Below are positions 35,065 through 44,846 of a DNA stretch of 64,000 nucleotides, one piece after another. How positions within the stretch are numbered: the first letter of the stretch is position 1; each line of letters begins with the position of its first letter. The stretch is from positions 53,662 through 117,661 of the forward strand of contig JALEJS010000040.1 in the NCBI GenBank assembly GCA_022769545.1, written 5' to 3'. The DNA is from Blautia sp. (lineage in GTDB: Bacteria; Bacillota; Clostridia; Lachnospirales; Lachnospiraceae). The position numbers and the translations under genes are program-made. The notes below the pieces were generated by a model that was not told the DNA's origin, ran no database searches, and saw nothing but the letters and a program-made list of their open reading frames with translations.

Positions 35065-37395
35065 CTAAGGAAACAGAATTACCTGTTTCCCATCTGCATC
35101 ATAAGACACATTGCTCAGCAAAATATTCCGGATAAGATTCCGGTAAATTGTCTCTTCCATGATCCCAAAAGAGTACCTTGCCTCCCGCTGATATTCAAAC
35201 AACGGATTGCGCTGTGCGGATACCCTTCCGGATACAGCCGCCTGCAGCTGCTGCAGATAATCCACCTGTTCAATCCACGCATCATCCATTGCCCGAAGTG
35301 TGGCCACCCGGATAAAATCATTCATCGGTTCCCGTCCCCCAAGATTTTTTTCCTGCTCCTGCAAAGACGATTTTACCTTTTTCAGAAGATATCTGCCGAC
35401 ACTCTGTTTCTCATGCAATACCATATCGTCCAGATCATCATCCAGACGATACGAAATGTTATCCAGAATATATCTTCCAACCGTATGAATATCCATGTCT
35501 TTTTCCGATTCCAGAAAGCGCCTGATATTTCCGGAGGCAATCTCCAGAATCCGTTTTCGTTTCAGAGTATTCCCATCCAGCAGACTGTCTCTGATCTGAT
35601 ATATCAGGTTTCTCTGCCGCTGCAGAACCCCATCATAATCCATCGCCTGTCTCCGCGACAGAACTGCGAATTCTTCCGCCGTTTCCGGAGCCGCATCGAT
35701 GATTTTTTTCAGCTTCCGTTCACGAAGGTTTTTTTCCCCTTTTATATACCGGTCCGGATTTTCCGGCGCGTTTTCACGCACCACCTCATCCTGGAGAGAC
35801 ACAAAAAAGCAGCTGGAGCCAGGATCTCCCTGTCTGCCTGCCCGCCCCCGTGCCTGCCTTTCCTGCCTTTTGTTCTTCATTCTTCCGATTCCGATTACCA
35901 TGAGGCCCCCGAGCTTTTTTACGCCCCTCCCAAGCCGGATATCTGTCCCCCGCCCGGCCATCGAAGTGGCAACCGTCACCGCATGCTTCTGACCGGCTTC
36001 TTTTATCATATCCGCTTCCCAGAACGCATTATTTGCATTCAGCAGATTGTGGGGAATCCCTTTTCGGATCAGTTCTTCCGATATCCTCTCGGTTTCCCGG
36101 ATCGATGCGGCCACGATCAGCACCGGTCTTCCGGTGGCGTGAACCGCTTCCGCAAATACCAGCGCCGCCTGCAGCTGTTCTTCCGCATTCCGGAAATACC
36201 GGTCCCGCAGGTCCTTCCTCTGCACCGGTCGATTGGGCGGGATCACCGTGACCTCCGCCCCATATACTTCCATCAGTTCTTCCTTCGCATCGGAAATCGT
36301 CCCGCTCATTCCTGCCATTTTGGGGAACAGACGAAACAGGCTCTGATAGGTAATCGATGCCACCGAACGGTTTTCAGAAGAAACCGGCAGCTTTTCCTTC
36401 ACCTCAAGCGCCTGCTGCTGTCCTCCCCTGAGCTTCACCCCCGGCAATATCCGTCCCGATCCGCCGTCCAGCAGATACAGTTCTCCCTCTTTCGATACCA
36501 GATATTCCTTTCCTTTCTCAAAAAGCACATGTGCTCTAAGGGCTAAAATCACATGCCGGTTCATTTCAAAGTGCTCTCTGCTGTAAAAATTATCGATCCG
36601 GAAAAACTGTTCCGCATACGCGACCCCTTTTTCGGTCAGCCAGACCTTTTTTTCTTCCGTTTCATAATCTCTTCCTTCTTTCAGCATCGACACAAAAAAA
36701 TCTGCCGTCGCGTACAGGTTGGACTGCACCCTGGGTGCCCCGGAAATCACCAGCGGCATCTGTGCACCGTCCAGCAGTACCGAATCCGCCTCATCGATAA
36801 TCACGTAATCAAAATCCCGCAGGAAACGATCCTGTGCGCTTGTCACAAGATTGTTTAACAGATAGTCGAACCCCAGCACACCATTGGTGGTGTACACAAT
36901 ATCGGCCGCATATATTTTTTTCTTGTCTTTATTGGTCAACGGTTTCCCATCCGCCCGCACACCGACTGCCGTTGTCAGTCCCATAAACCGATACATCGGT
37001 CCCATTTCCTCTGCATCACGCAGCGCCAGATATTCGTTTGTCGTAACCAGAATCGTGCTTTTCCCGGAAAGTGCATTCAAGTATAACGGCATGGTTGCCG
37101 TCAGCGTCTTTCCCTCACCGGTATTCATCTCGGCAAAGCACCCCTGATGGAGCGCAATTCCGCCCAGGATCTGAACCTCAAAGGGAAACATGCCGAGAAT
37201 TCTTCTGTCTGCCTCACAAACTGCCGCAAATGCCTCCGGCAAAAGATCATCCAGCGTTTCTCCCTTTTTCAGCCGTCTCCGAAACTTCGCCGTGAGGCCG
37301 GACAATGCTTCGTCCGACAGCTGCTCCATCTTTTTCCGGAACCCTTTTACCTGTTCCAGAATCCTGTATCGTTTTTTATCATTTCTCTGTCTCAT
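35065..37395 (-). CDS. secA2: SecA2, accessory Sec translocase ATPase
   Basis: 776 aa from ATG 37395 (a TTG at 37416 is less likely). Drives export of the glycosylated substrate through SecY2. Walker A MNTGEGKT (about 90-97 in this numbering), DEAD motif IIDEADSVLLDG, motif VI QARGRAGRQGDPG and the GRGTDIRLG motif are present. The C-terminal zinc/SecB tail of housekeeping SecA is missing, as usual for SecA2 of this type. Overlaps asp3 by 17 bases. Confidence 0.95.
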   Translation of the reverse strand: MRQRNDKKRYRILEQVKGFRKKMEQLSDEALSGLTAKFRRRLKKGETLDDLLPEAFAAVCEADRRILGMFPFEVQILGGIALHQGCFAEMNTGEGKTLTATMPLYLNALSGKSTILVTTNEYLALRDAEEMGPMYRFMGLTTAVGVRADGKPLTNKDKKKIYAADIVYTTNGVLGFDYLLNNLVTSAQDRFLRDFDYVIIDEADSVLLDGAQMPLVISGAPRVQSNLYATADFFVSMLKEGRDYETEEKKVWLTEKGVAYAEQFFRIDNFYSREHFEMNRHVILALRAHVLFEKGKEYLVSKEGELYLLDGGSGRILPGVKLRGGQQQALEVKEKLPVSSENRSVASITYQSLFRLFPKMAGMSGTISDAKEELMEVYGAEVTVIPPNRPVQRKDLRDRYFRNAEEQLQAALVFAEAVHATGRPVLIVAASIRETERISEELIRKGIPHNLLNANNAFWEADMIKEAGQKHAVTVATSMAGRGTDIRLGRGVKKLGGLMVIGIGRMKNKRQERQARGRAGRQGDPGSSCFFVSLQDEVVRENAPENPDRYIKGEKNLRERKLKKIIDAAPETAEEFAVLSRRQAMDYDGVLQRQRNLIYQIRDSLLDGNTLKRKRILEIASGNIRRFLESEKDMDIHTVGRYILDNISYRLDDDLDDMVLHEKQSVGRYLLKKVKSSLQEQEKNLGGREPMNDFIRVATLRAMDDAWIEQVDYLQQLQAAVSGRVSAQRNPLFEYQREARYSFGIMEETIYRNLIRNILLSNVSYDADGKQVILFP

Positions 37396-37828
37396 CCTCT
37401 GTTTCCCAAATCTCAATGGAATGAAAACGGAATTCCGTAACTCCTCCGTTTATGAGCTGCATGGTATAACTGTACGTATCCGGCGGGCATCGGAATTCCT
37501 CTGTCCGGTCACGCAGAATCACCGCCCCGGTCTCATTTTCATACCGGTCATAAAACACAAGTCTCACCAGATAATTCTCATCCCGGCGGCAGTCGATATT
37601 CATACAGATCCGATAGCGACCTTCCCCGTCAATGATGGGCAGCACCGGCTCAATTTTCTGACGCTGATAATCTGTTCTGGAATACCACTGCTTTATCACC
37701 GTCCCCGGCGGCATCCGCGTATTTCTGAACTCGACATCATCCTTTTTATGAAATATCACTTCAGATCCATAAAGGTATGTATCTGCTGTATACTCACTCC
37801 AGTAAACAATCCACTTTTCCCCTGCCAT
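37379..37828 (-). CDS. asp3: Accessory Sec system protein Asp3
   Basis: 149 aa. Conserved SEYTADTYLYGSEVIFHKKDDVEFRN-type opening, FRNTRMPPGTVIKQW, then YRICMNIDCRRDENYLVRL and a tail on how substrate is displayed (FRFHSIEIWE). Beta-sandwich adaptor that binds Asp1, Asp2 and unfolded substrate. Starts one base after asp2 ends. Confidence 0.9.
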   Translation of the reverse strand: MAGEKWIVYWSEYTADTYLYGSEVIFHKKDDVEFRNTRMPPGTVIKQWYSRTDYQRQKIEPVLPIIDGEGRYRICMNIDCRRDENYLVRLVFYDRYENETGAVILRDRTEEFRCPPDTYSYTMQLINGGVTEFRFHSIEIWETEDETEK

Positions 37829-39337
37829 TTAATCTTCCGTTCCTCTTCCAAAATCTTCCCGCAGTACCTTTCGAAACTGATTGAGAAACCAGGTTACGAC
37901 CGCTTCGGTATCGTCATTATGCCGTCCATGAATTCCTTTTCCATATACCCGGACCCCTTTGGGCCACAAATGGGAAAGGATCTTTTCGTATGCTGTCCTC
38001 TCATAATCATCCTCGATCATATAGGACACGACAAATTTTGACCTGCTCCAGTCAGAGGCATCGAATCGCTTCCAGAAACGGGCATCCAGACGGGACACCG
38101 CCCTGTCATCCGAAGCTTTCCCCAGATAGTTCAGGACATCCAGGGATGTGGGAAATCCCCCCGGGCGATACAGCGTTTCATTGGCTGCCACTTCCCCGAT
38201 ACTTGCCAGTGGTTTCCCCAAAATCAGAGCGTGCGGCCGAATGTCGCATCCGTAATACAGTGCCCCGGTGGTTCCCATGGAAAGACCCGCCATAATCACC
38301 TGGCTCCCTGTAAAATCCAGTTCCGTCATATATTTGCAAATCATCTTCCGGATCATATCCTCATACTCCCGGTCGCCCATATAAAAGCATCCGCCCTCCA
38401 GACGCGATTCCGAAATCAGCAGAAACGGACATCCCATTTTCTGCATCAGATGATATCCTTCAAAACCCTGCCTCGTCTTATAGCCGGAAAAGAAAATATT
38501 CAGCGGCGGCTTCCTGTCACCCGGGTCAAAATAACAGAAGGCTTCCTCTCTCTTTGATGTGACATAGCGCTCTCCTCCCGGCAAAAAACATCCATGTCCC
38601 CGCCTGGAATATCGGTCATGCAGTGCAATGATCTCCAGATTTCCGCTTCCCATTGCAAGCAGCGAGACAAAGACAAGCCCGTAATTCATCTGGTTATCCA
38701 GAAGAACCGGTTTCTCCATATCTTCTTCTGAGAAAAACCATCTCTGCTGTACATCAGACACGCTTCCACGCACAAACTGCGTCACCGAAAGCGCAATTCT
38801 CACAGAAGGATCTTTCTGATACTCCAGCCACAATTCGATTGCCTGCCCTCTGTCGACGGGGATATTGCTTCTCCAGAATGCGGCTTGTCTCAGTTCCCTG
38901 CCAAAATCTCCCTGCAGCGATACACTGCAGTTCCCATTCCAGCAGATTTTCCCTGTAAATCCCCGGGCGATCACCAGGTCCTGGTGACAGAATTTCTCAC
39001 CATATTGTCCCGGGAAATAATTTCTGGCCTCCTGCAGCAAAAAGCTCTGAATCTGGCTTTCCGCTATACGTTTCCCCTTTTTTTCCTCAAAGAACCTTTC
39101 CGTCCTTCCTTGCCATACCACCCGCTCTGTCACGTACAGCGCATGGGGATTTGTGGCATGCCCAAGCGGCTCAATCTCCTCTTCCTGCAGTCCCCGGTCC
39201 AGAAACACAAGGTCGTACCGCTTTTTCGGTTCTTCTGTAAAAGAGCTCTGATATGTATAATCGATATTCTCCGGCAGCCGGTATTTTTTTCTCCAGTCAG
39301 CAGTTCCCAGCTGCAGAATCCGAATCTTCTCCGACAC
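37829..39337 (-). CDS. asp2: Accessory Sec system protein Asp2 (GlcNAc O-acetyltransferase)
   Basis: 502 aa from a GTG start that overlaps the end of asp1 by 41 bases. Alpha/beta-hydrolase fold in the C-terminal half: NIFFSGYKTRQGFEGYHLM, nucleophile S353 in GLSMG and the probable catalytic His in GIHGRHNDD. In streptococci Asp2 acetylates GlcNAc on the substrate and is also needed for export. The N-terminal half contains a jelly-roll, binding-type region (about 120-245). Catalytic residues are intact. Confidence 0.93.
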   Translation of the reverse strand: MSEKIRILQLGTADWRKKYRLPENIDYTYQSSFTEEPKKRYDLVFLDRGLQEEEIEPLGHATNPHALYVTERVVWQGRTERFFEEKKGKRIAESQIQSFLLQEARNYFPGQYGEKFCHQDLVIARGFTGKICWNGNCSVSLQGDFGRELRQAAFWRSNIPVDRGQAIELWLEYQKDPSVRIALSVTQFVRGSVSDVQQRWFFSEEDMEKPVLLDNQMNYGLVFVSLLAMGSGNLEIIALHDRYSRRGHGCFLPGGERYVTSKREEAFCYFDPGDRKPPLNIFFSGYKTRQGFEGYHLMQKMGCPFLLISESRLEGGCFYMGDREYEDMIRKMICKYMTELDFTGSQVIMAGLSMGTTGALYYGCDIRPHALILGKPLASIGEVAANETLYRPGGFPTSLDVLNYLGKASDDRAVSRLDARFWKRFDASDWSRSKFVVSYMIEDDYERTAYEKILSHLWPKGVRVYGKGIHGRHNDDTEAVVTWFLNQFRKVLREDFGRGTED

Positions 39338-40919
39338 TCCTGATAACCTCTCTCCACGTTTCCAATAATGCCTCTGGTGTATACTTCTTTTTCAGCTCAC
39401 AGGAATGAATCATCGCTTTATTCCAGTTGTTCAGACGTTCCAGATACTCCTGCAGCGCATCCGGCAGGTCACTCATATCCTGTAAGATAAGACCGTTTTT
39501 CCCCGTTTCCACCAGCTTCGGTTCCCCATACACAATCTGCGGAATTCCAAAGCCGACCGCCAGGATACTCAGATACCGGTCCGGTACATTTTCCCGCATA
39601 TCCACAAGAATTCTCTGTTCCCGCATGCATTTCCACACAGAAAACTCTTCCACACACTGTTCCGGAAAAAATCTCACGGCAGCTCCGTCTTTCATATTAT
39701 TTTTTTTATTCTCCTCCGGCACCTGCTCCGCCGCCCATTTCTCTTCCAGTCCAGCCCGCCTCAAACACGATATGGTCTGCCGGATCAGCTGTGATTTTCG
39801 CTCGTACGCAGCCTGCCGTGTAAAAAGGTGGACCTGTGCGTTCCTGTTTCGAAGCAGATAGATTCCCAAATATGATATCAGCTGCCCAAAGCGCTCATCC
39901 GACATTCCATCCACCGGCACCAGTATTTTCTGGACCTTCAGCTGCTGGCTGATTCCCAGCTCCATACCGGTATCAAATGGACTGACCGCCGTAATTCTGT
40001 CCGGCCGGATCCCTGCCGCCTTCCGTATATGAGAAACACTTTCCGGGGAATCCGCCACGATATAGTCTGTCTTCGCAATCACACCGAGTGCTTCCCGATG
40101 CGTTTTTATATCAAACCGGTTTCCATAAAAAGACCATATCTTTTTCCTGTTTTTCAATGTATCCATTAACAGTCCCATATGCTGTTCATGCATCGCGGCA
40201 CAGACCATGTCCTGTCCGTCCGAAAGCCGCAGATATTCTTTCAGCACTTCCGCAATGACCTGCCCCATGCTTTCATACGACCGTTTCTGAAAACACTTCC
40301 GATACTCTGTTCCCTGATGCAAAAGCAGATAATGCGGATCCGCGGAATTCACCTCTGCATGTCCGTCCGATAAGAAACAGCGAAGCTTCCATCTCCCTTT
40401 TTCATTCAAGAAATCCTGATATACCGGAATTCCCTTCTCATATTCCATCGTATTGGAGAGAAAACCGCGGTCATCATAATTATTTTGCCGGACTCTCATA
40501 CCTTCTCTGAAAAAATCCACCTGTATCAGGTTTCCGTCTTCTCCAAACTCTGCCTGTGCATATTTTTTTCCATGGAGCAATGCCGTCACAGCAAACGGTG
40601 TATATTCAAATTCTGTTCCTGACGGCCAGCTCAGATCGTGAAAGGAAAAGGGTCTTGCCTGTTTTGCGCGGATTTCCTGTATCGCATCAAAACAGGACCA
40701 GTATGCTGCATGATATATTCCCTGACGATGAAGAAAATGTCTGAAATTCGGAGCACAGCTCAAAAGCAGAATCTGGTACGGATCTTTTCCGCTTCGGTGA
40801 AAAAGCCGTATCAGCTCCACGCTGTCATCAAATTCTGACTGCATACGGGTTTCATACCATTTCTGTTCCTTTTCATACCATTGATCCTGTTGATACCATG
40901 CCGGAATAATGTACAGCAT
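39297..40919 (-). CDS. asp1: Accessory Sec system protein Asp1
   Basis: 540 aa. The opening MLYIIPAWYQQDQWYE and the fold (two Rossmann-like domains of a degenerate GT4/GtfA type) match Asp1, which forms a core complex with Asp2 and Asp3 and binds the glycosylated adhesin. HLFTRQAAYERK and FGIPQIVYGEPKLVETGKNG in the second half are typical. ATG follows GGAGG. Confidence 0.92.
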   Translation of the reverse strand: MLYIIPAWYQQDQWYEKEQKWYETRMQSEFDDSVELIRLFHRSGKDPYQILLLSCAPNFRHFLHRQGIYHAAYWSCFDAIQEIRAKQARPFSFHDLSWPSGTEFEYTPFAVTALLHGKKYAQAEFGEDGNLIQVDFFREGMRVRQNNYDDRGFLSNTMEYEKGIPVYQDFLNEKGRWKLRCFLSDGHAEVNSADPHYLLLHQGTEYRKCFQKRSYESMGQVIAEVLKEYLRLSDGQDMVCAAMHEQHMGLLMDTLKNRKKIWSFYGNRFDIKTHREALGVIAKTDYIVADSPESVSHIRKAAGIRPDRITAVSPFDTGMELGISQQLKVQKILVPVDGMSDERFGQLISYLGIYLLRNRNAQVHLFTRQAAYERKSQLIRQTISCLRRAGLEEKWAAEQVPEENKKNNMKDGAAVRFFPEQCVEEFSVWKCMREQRILVDMRENVPDRYLSILAVGFGIPQIVYGEPKLVETGKNGLILQDMSDLPDALQEYLERLNNWNKAMIHSCELKKKYTPEALLETWREVIRSVGEDSDSAAGNC

Positions 40920-40962
40920 TTTTCCTCCTGACTCCGGACTCCATCCGGCCAGACACGGACCG

Positions 40963-42180
40963 TCAGCTTTCGTTCAAGTCGAACGACCGATAAGACGCAA
41001 GATCCCGAAGCGCCGCCGCCTCTCTTTGCAGATTGCAGAAAAGTCCGGTCAGCATCATAACCGAAGACGGAAGCGCAAAGACCGTACGGTCCATACCCCC
41101 GCTCATCTGCAGTACAAGCGGGATCCCCAGACACACGCCCATAACCGTAGCGCTGAAGACACTGATACCGACACTCACCCGGGACAGATACCGCCCGGTC
41201 GCACGGCCCGCATGTATTCCCTCGATACTGTCTCCACTTTTCAGAAAGCTTTCTGTCATCTCCTTCGGATTCATGAAAATCATGGAAAATGCAATTGTAA
41301 GCCCATACAAAATGACAATATATACCATGATTCCCATCGGCTTCGACAGCAGCAGATTCTCCTGCAGCCACAGCAGTGACCGGTTCTGCGGAAACGTCCA
41401 GCGCAGAGCCCTGACCAGCAGCTGCGGCAGCATAAACATTGCTGTAGAAAACATGACCGGCATCACACCAATGGGATTCAGTTTGATTGCCAGATAGTTT
41501 TTATCTGCATACAGGTTATGAACCGAAATACGAAGCAGCGGAATTCTCATCTCCGTATTTTCCATGATCAGAACAATTTCCATTACCACCAGAGAAATAA
41601 GAATCGACACCGTCAGTTTCTGAACCGGGCTGCTGCAGACGACCGCTCTGATTCCATCCAGGATATTTATGAAAATCAAAACCGTCTGTCCGCCGATTCC
41701 GTATTTTTTATTCCGCTCCGAAAGCCACAATATGAAAAATGCACCGGCGGTCATCTCCATAACCGCAATGCACTGTACCATTGCCAGTTCTCTTCCGTCC
41801 CCGACCCGAAAAGACAGATCCCGTACCCGGGATACCGATTGAAGCAGCGAAAAAAGAAGTGTCAGGAGCAGGGTATCCCTCGTAATTTTCTTCGGTGAAT
41901 GTCTGGTTCTGAGATCTGTACTCTGAATAGAATGCATAATCTGAACCAGCACAGACGCCGTTATATAAGGTGAAATTCCAAGGGCAAACAAAGAGCAGCG
42001 ATACAGATCTCCGCTGAGCGTCTGCAGCAGCAGATCCTCTGCCGCGGCGGTCCGGTGAAGATACATATCCACATCGATTCCACAGAGCGGAATACTTTTT
42101 CCCACTGTAAAAAGCACCAGGATAAATGCTGTATATATAAACTTTTTTTTAAGAATGCCGTCCCGTTTTTCTGCCTGCAA
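40963..42180 (-). CDS. secY2: SecY2, accessory Sec translocon channel
   Basis: 405 aa from TTG 42180, with GAGGT at good spacing and the family opening RDGILKKKFIYTAF. An ATG at 42261 would add 27 residues that do not look like SecY2. About ten membrane helices; FALGISPYITASVLVQIM, LNPIGVMPVMFSTAMFMLPQ and the cytosolic KSGDSIEGIHAGRATGRYL are recognisable. Forms the membrane pore for the glycoprotein with SecA2. A hairpin separates it from the substrate gene. No Asp4/Asp5 (SecE/SecG-like) small proteins were found nearby. Confidence 0.92.
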   Translation of the reverse strand: MQAEKRDGILKKKFIYTAFILVLFTVGKSIPLCGIDVDMYLHRTAAAEDLLLQTLSGDLYRCSLFALGISPYITASVLVQIMHSIQSTDLRTRHSPKKITRDTLLLTLLFSLLQSVSRVRDLSFRVGDGRELAMVQCIAVMEMTAGAFFILWLSERNKKYGIGGQTVLIFINILDGIRAVVCSSPVQKLTVSILISLVVMEIVLIMENTEMRIPLLRISVHNLYADKNYLAIKLNPIGVMPVMFSTAMFMLPQLLVRALRWTFPQNRSLLWLQENLLLSKPMGIMVYIVILYGLTIAFSMIFMNPKEMTESFLKSGDSIEGIHAGRATGRYLSRVSVGISVFSATVMGVCLGIPLVLQMSGGMDRTVFALPSSVMMLTGLFCNLQREAAALRDLASYRSFDLNES

Positions 42181-42277
42181 TGAACTGTACCTCGAATTCC
42201 CCTCCGGTGCAATGTTCCCCTGTCCGGAAGGCTTTTTGCACCACAGAAAAATGTGAAACATCTTCCTGTAATACGAA

Positions 42278-42314
42278 ATTAGTGACCACCTCGGCCGGCG
42301 AAATGGTCACCAAT
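42278..42314. other. Intergenic hairpin between the repeat protein and secY2
   Basis: ATTAGTGACCA and TGGTCACCAAT (one mismatch) enclose a GGCCGGC-rich 15-base loop. Minus-strand bases after the stem are TTTCG, a poor T-run. It could be a leaky terminator that lowers secretion-gene expression relative to the substrate. The same GGTGACCAAT string occurs just upstream of the substrate gene (near 44755). Confidence 0.5.
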
Positions 42315-42357
42315 GTTCCTTTATCGTCCCATCTGGTATCCTGTCTGCTGTAAAGCG

Positions 42358-44718
42358 TTATTTCTCATCATCCTTTTTGTCCGAGAAGATACCCTTTTTA
42401 TTTTTCTTATCATAAGCACCTTTTCCCACAAGTGCCGCTGCAATCGCCGGAATCGACAATGGCCACCATCCGTATCCGGTGTGTTTCCCGGCAGTTCCCG
42501 CAGTTTCCTGACTGTCCGCTTTTGACAGTTCTTCCTTCGCCGTTTCTTCCTTCTTTGCCGTTGATGTGCTCTCGCTAGCAGATACACTTTCACTTGCCGA
42601 TATGCTCTCGCTTGCAGACATGCTTCCGCTTACAGATACACTTTCACTTACCGACACGCTTTCACTGGTACTGGCTTTTGCACTGAGCGATGCACTTCTG
42701 CTTTCCGAAGTACTGACTGCGCTTTCGCTTGCAGATATGCTTTTACTTACACTTGCACTCTCACTGGACGAGATGCTTCTGCTTTCGGACGCGCTCACTG
42801 CGCTCTCGCTTGCAGATACACTTTCACTGACGCTGGCTTTCTCACTGATCGATGTGCTTTTCCTTACAGAGGCCTTCAAAGCCATCTCACTGGCCAGCAT
42901 ACGTCTGCTTTCAGAAGCACTGACACTGGCCTGTTCACTGGTGGACGTGCTTTTTCTTGCACTGATTCTTTCACTGTTATGTGTGCTCCTGCTTGCACTG
43001 GCTCTCGCACTGAGTCTTTCGCTGTTCTGTACACTCCTGCTCGCGCTGGCCCTTGCACTGATTCTTTCGCTGTTATGTACGCTGCTGCTTGTACTGGTCT
43101 CCTCACTGGAAGAAGTACTCCTGCTTGCACTGGTCAGCTGGCTTACAGATGTACTTCTATTAGCACTGGCTACAGCACTGAACGCTGCACTCTGACTGGC
43201 ACTTGCCTGTCTGCTTACGGACGTACTCTTATTCGCACTGAGCAACCTGCTTGCAGACATACTCTTACTTGTGCTTGTCTTCTCGCTGGAGGAAGCACTT
43301 TTACTTGCGCTCGTCTTCTCACTGGCAGAAGCGCTCTTACTTACAGACGCGCTCTTGCTGACGGATGTACTTGCACTCACCGATTCACTGGCACTCACCG
43401 ACGCACTGTCACTGGCCGATATGCTCTCGCTCACCGATTCGCTGGCACTTACCGATGCACTGTCGCTCACCGATTCACTGGCACTCACTGACGCACTGTC
43501 ACTCATCGATATACTCTCGCTCACCGATTCGCTGGCACTCACTGACGCACTGTCACTGGCTGATATACTGTCACTGGCCGATTCACTGGCGCTTGCCGCT
43601 GTGCTGCCACTGACAGAAATACTCTCACTCACCGACTCGCTGACGCTTCCCGATTCGCTATCGCTGACAGACATACTTGCACTTACCGATTCACTTGTAC
43701 TCGCTGCAGAACTGTCACTGAAGGATGTACTTGCACTCACCGACTCACTCGCGCTGGCCGAGCCACTGTCACTGGCCGACGTACTTGCACTCACCGACTC
43801 ACTTGCGCTCACGGATGCACTGTCGCTGGCCGATATACTTGCACTCACCGACTCACTTGCACTCACAGATGCACTGTCACTGGCCGATATACTTGCACTC
43901 ACCGACTCACTTGCACTCACAGATGCACTGTCACTGGCGGACGTACTTGTGCTCACCGACTCACTCACACTCGTGGATGCACTGTCACTGGCGGACGTAC
44001 TTGCGCTCATCGATTCGCTCTCACTCGTGGATTCACTGTCACTCGCGGACGTACTTGCGCTCATCGATTCGCTCTCGCTCGTGGATTCACTGTCACTCGC
44101 GGACGTACTTGCGCTCATCGATTCGCTCTCACTCGCGGAATCACTTTCACTGACTCTGGTCGACTCGCTCTCACTCGCGGAATCACTTTCACTGACTCTG
44201 ATCGACTCACTCTCACTGGCAGAAGCACTTTCGCTGACTCTGGTCGACTCGCTCTCACTCGCGGAATCACTTTCACTGACTCTGATCGACTCACTCTCAC
44301 TGGCAGAAGCACTTTCGCTGACTCTGGTCGACTCGCTCTCACTCGCGGAATCGCTTTCACTGACCCTGGTCGACTCACTCTCACTGGCGGAATCACTTTC
44401 ACTCGCATAAACCGATTCGCTCAAACTTGTACGGATTGACTCGGCTTCCGATTCACTTGTTTTCAGTGTAATCCCTTCACTTGCATCCGATTCTGTAACC
44501 ACACTCCTGGTTTTCTGACTCAATGAAGCAGCCGTAAATTTACTGGCAGAAGCACTCTCAAACTCTTCTCCAAATTCTGTTGTTTCCCGAAGCTTCTGCT
44601 CCTCCAGCTCCCGTGCATATACCATATTGGTATCACCGAGCACATTCCCTCCGCCAAGTGCAATACCGATACCTGTAACCCCTTTTAATACCTTGCTCCT
44701 TCTTTTTTCTTTATTCAT
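42358..44718 (-). CDS. Serine-rich repeat glycoprotein, accessory Sec substrate
   Basis: 786 aa from ATG 44718 (AGGGAG upstream). Residues 1-35 form an accessory-Sec-type signal peptide: a basic start ([13 protein letters not shown]), a glycine-broken hydrophobic core ([15 protein letters not shown]) and a cut near VYA. About 50 linker residues follow, then Ser-rich repeats from about 88 to 717 in blocks: 14-residue [14 protein letters not shown] units, 18-residue [20 protein letters not shown] units, [12 protein letters not shown] units and an Arg-containing block ([14 protein letters not shown]). The C-terminus has one hydrophobic segment ([19 protein letters not shown]) and a basic tail. 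No LPXTG and no folded binding region are seen. Should be O-glycosylated by the adjacent enzymes. Confidence 0.9.
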   Translation of the reverse strand: MNKEKRRSKVLKGVTGIGIALGGGNVLGDTNMVYARELEEQKLRETTEFGEEFESASASKFTAASLSQKTRSVVTESDASEGITLKTSESEAESIRTSLSESVYASESDSASESESTRVSESDSASESESTRVSESASASESESIRVSESDSASESESTRVSESASASESESIRVSESDSASESESTRVSESDSASESESMSASTSASDSESTSESESMSASTSASDSESTSESESMSASTSASDSASTSVSESVSTSTSASDSASVSASESVSASISASDSASVSASESVSASISASDSASVSASESVSASTSASDSGSASASESVSASTSFSDSSAASTSESVSASMSVSDSESGSVSESVSESISVSGSTAASASESASDSISASDSASVSASESVSESISMSDSASVSASESVSDSASVSASESVSESISASDSASVSASESVSASTSVSKSASVSKSASASEKTSASKSASSSEKTSTSKSMSASRLLSANKSTSVSRQASASQSAAFSAVASANRSTSVSQLTSASRSTSSSEETSTSSSVHNSERISARASASRSVQNSERLSARASASRSTHNSERISARKSTSTSEQASVSASESRRMLASEMALKASVRKSTSISEKASVSESVSASESAVSASESRSISSSESASVSKSISASESAVSTSESRSASLSAKASTSESVSVSESVSVSGSMSASESISASESVSASESTSTAKKEETAKEELSKADSQETAGTAGKHTGYGWWPLSIPAIAAALVGKGAYDKKNKKGIFSDKKDDEK
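42568..44457 (-). repeat. Serine-codon tandem repeat tract in the glycoprotein gene
   Basis: Near-identical tandem units at DNA level: 42-bp units around 44130-44400, 54-bp units around 43930-44120 and degenerate units beyond. These are prone to slippage and to assembly collapse, so the true length may vary. Confidence 0.85.
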
Positions 44719-44740
44719 CACGAGCTCCCTTTTTATATAC

Positions 44741-44746
44741 ATTATA
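44741..44746 (-). promoter_or_regulatory. Candidate -10 of the repeat-protein promoter
   Basis: A perfect TATAAT on the minus strand 23-28 bases upstream of the ATG, implying a very short leader. The -35 is not clear. The 128-base gap to the DUF3786 gene contains no other gene that I can support. Confidence 0.35.
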
Positions 44747-44846
44747 TGTATTGGTCACCGTATACTATTACCTTTTATGGTATCATAAAGCATCCTTTTT
44801 ATCAATGATTTTACAGCCTTTGAGAGCTTCACTCCTGCAGAAAATG

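Noticed and set aside
43271..44410. Long plus-strand open frame opposite the Ser-repeat gene (379 codons, Leu/Ala/Ser repeats)
   Set aside because: It is the complement of Ser codons in the repeat tract; no ribosome site and no independent features.
42358..44718. Serine repeats as a simple low-complexity or misassembled region
   Set aside because: An export-type signal peptide, C-terminal hydrophobic segment and a full accessory Sec locus beside it show a real gene; only its exact length is doubtful.
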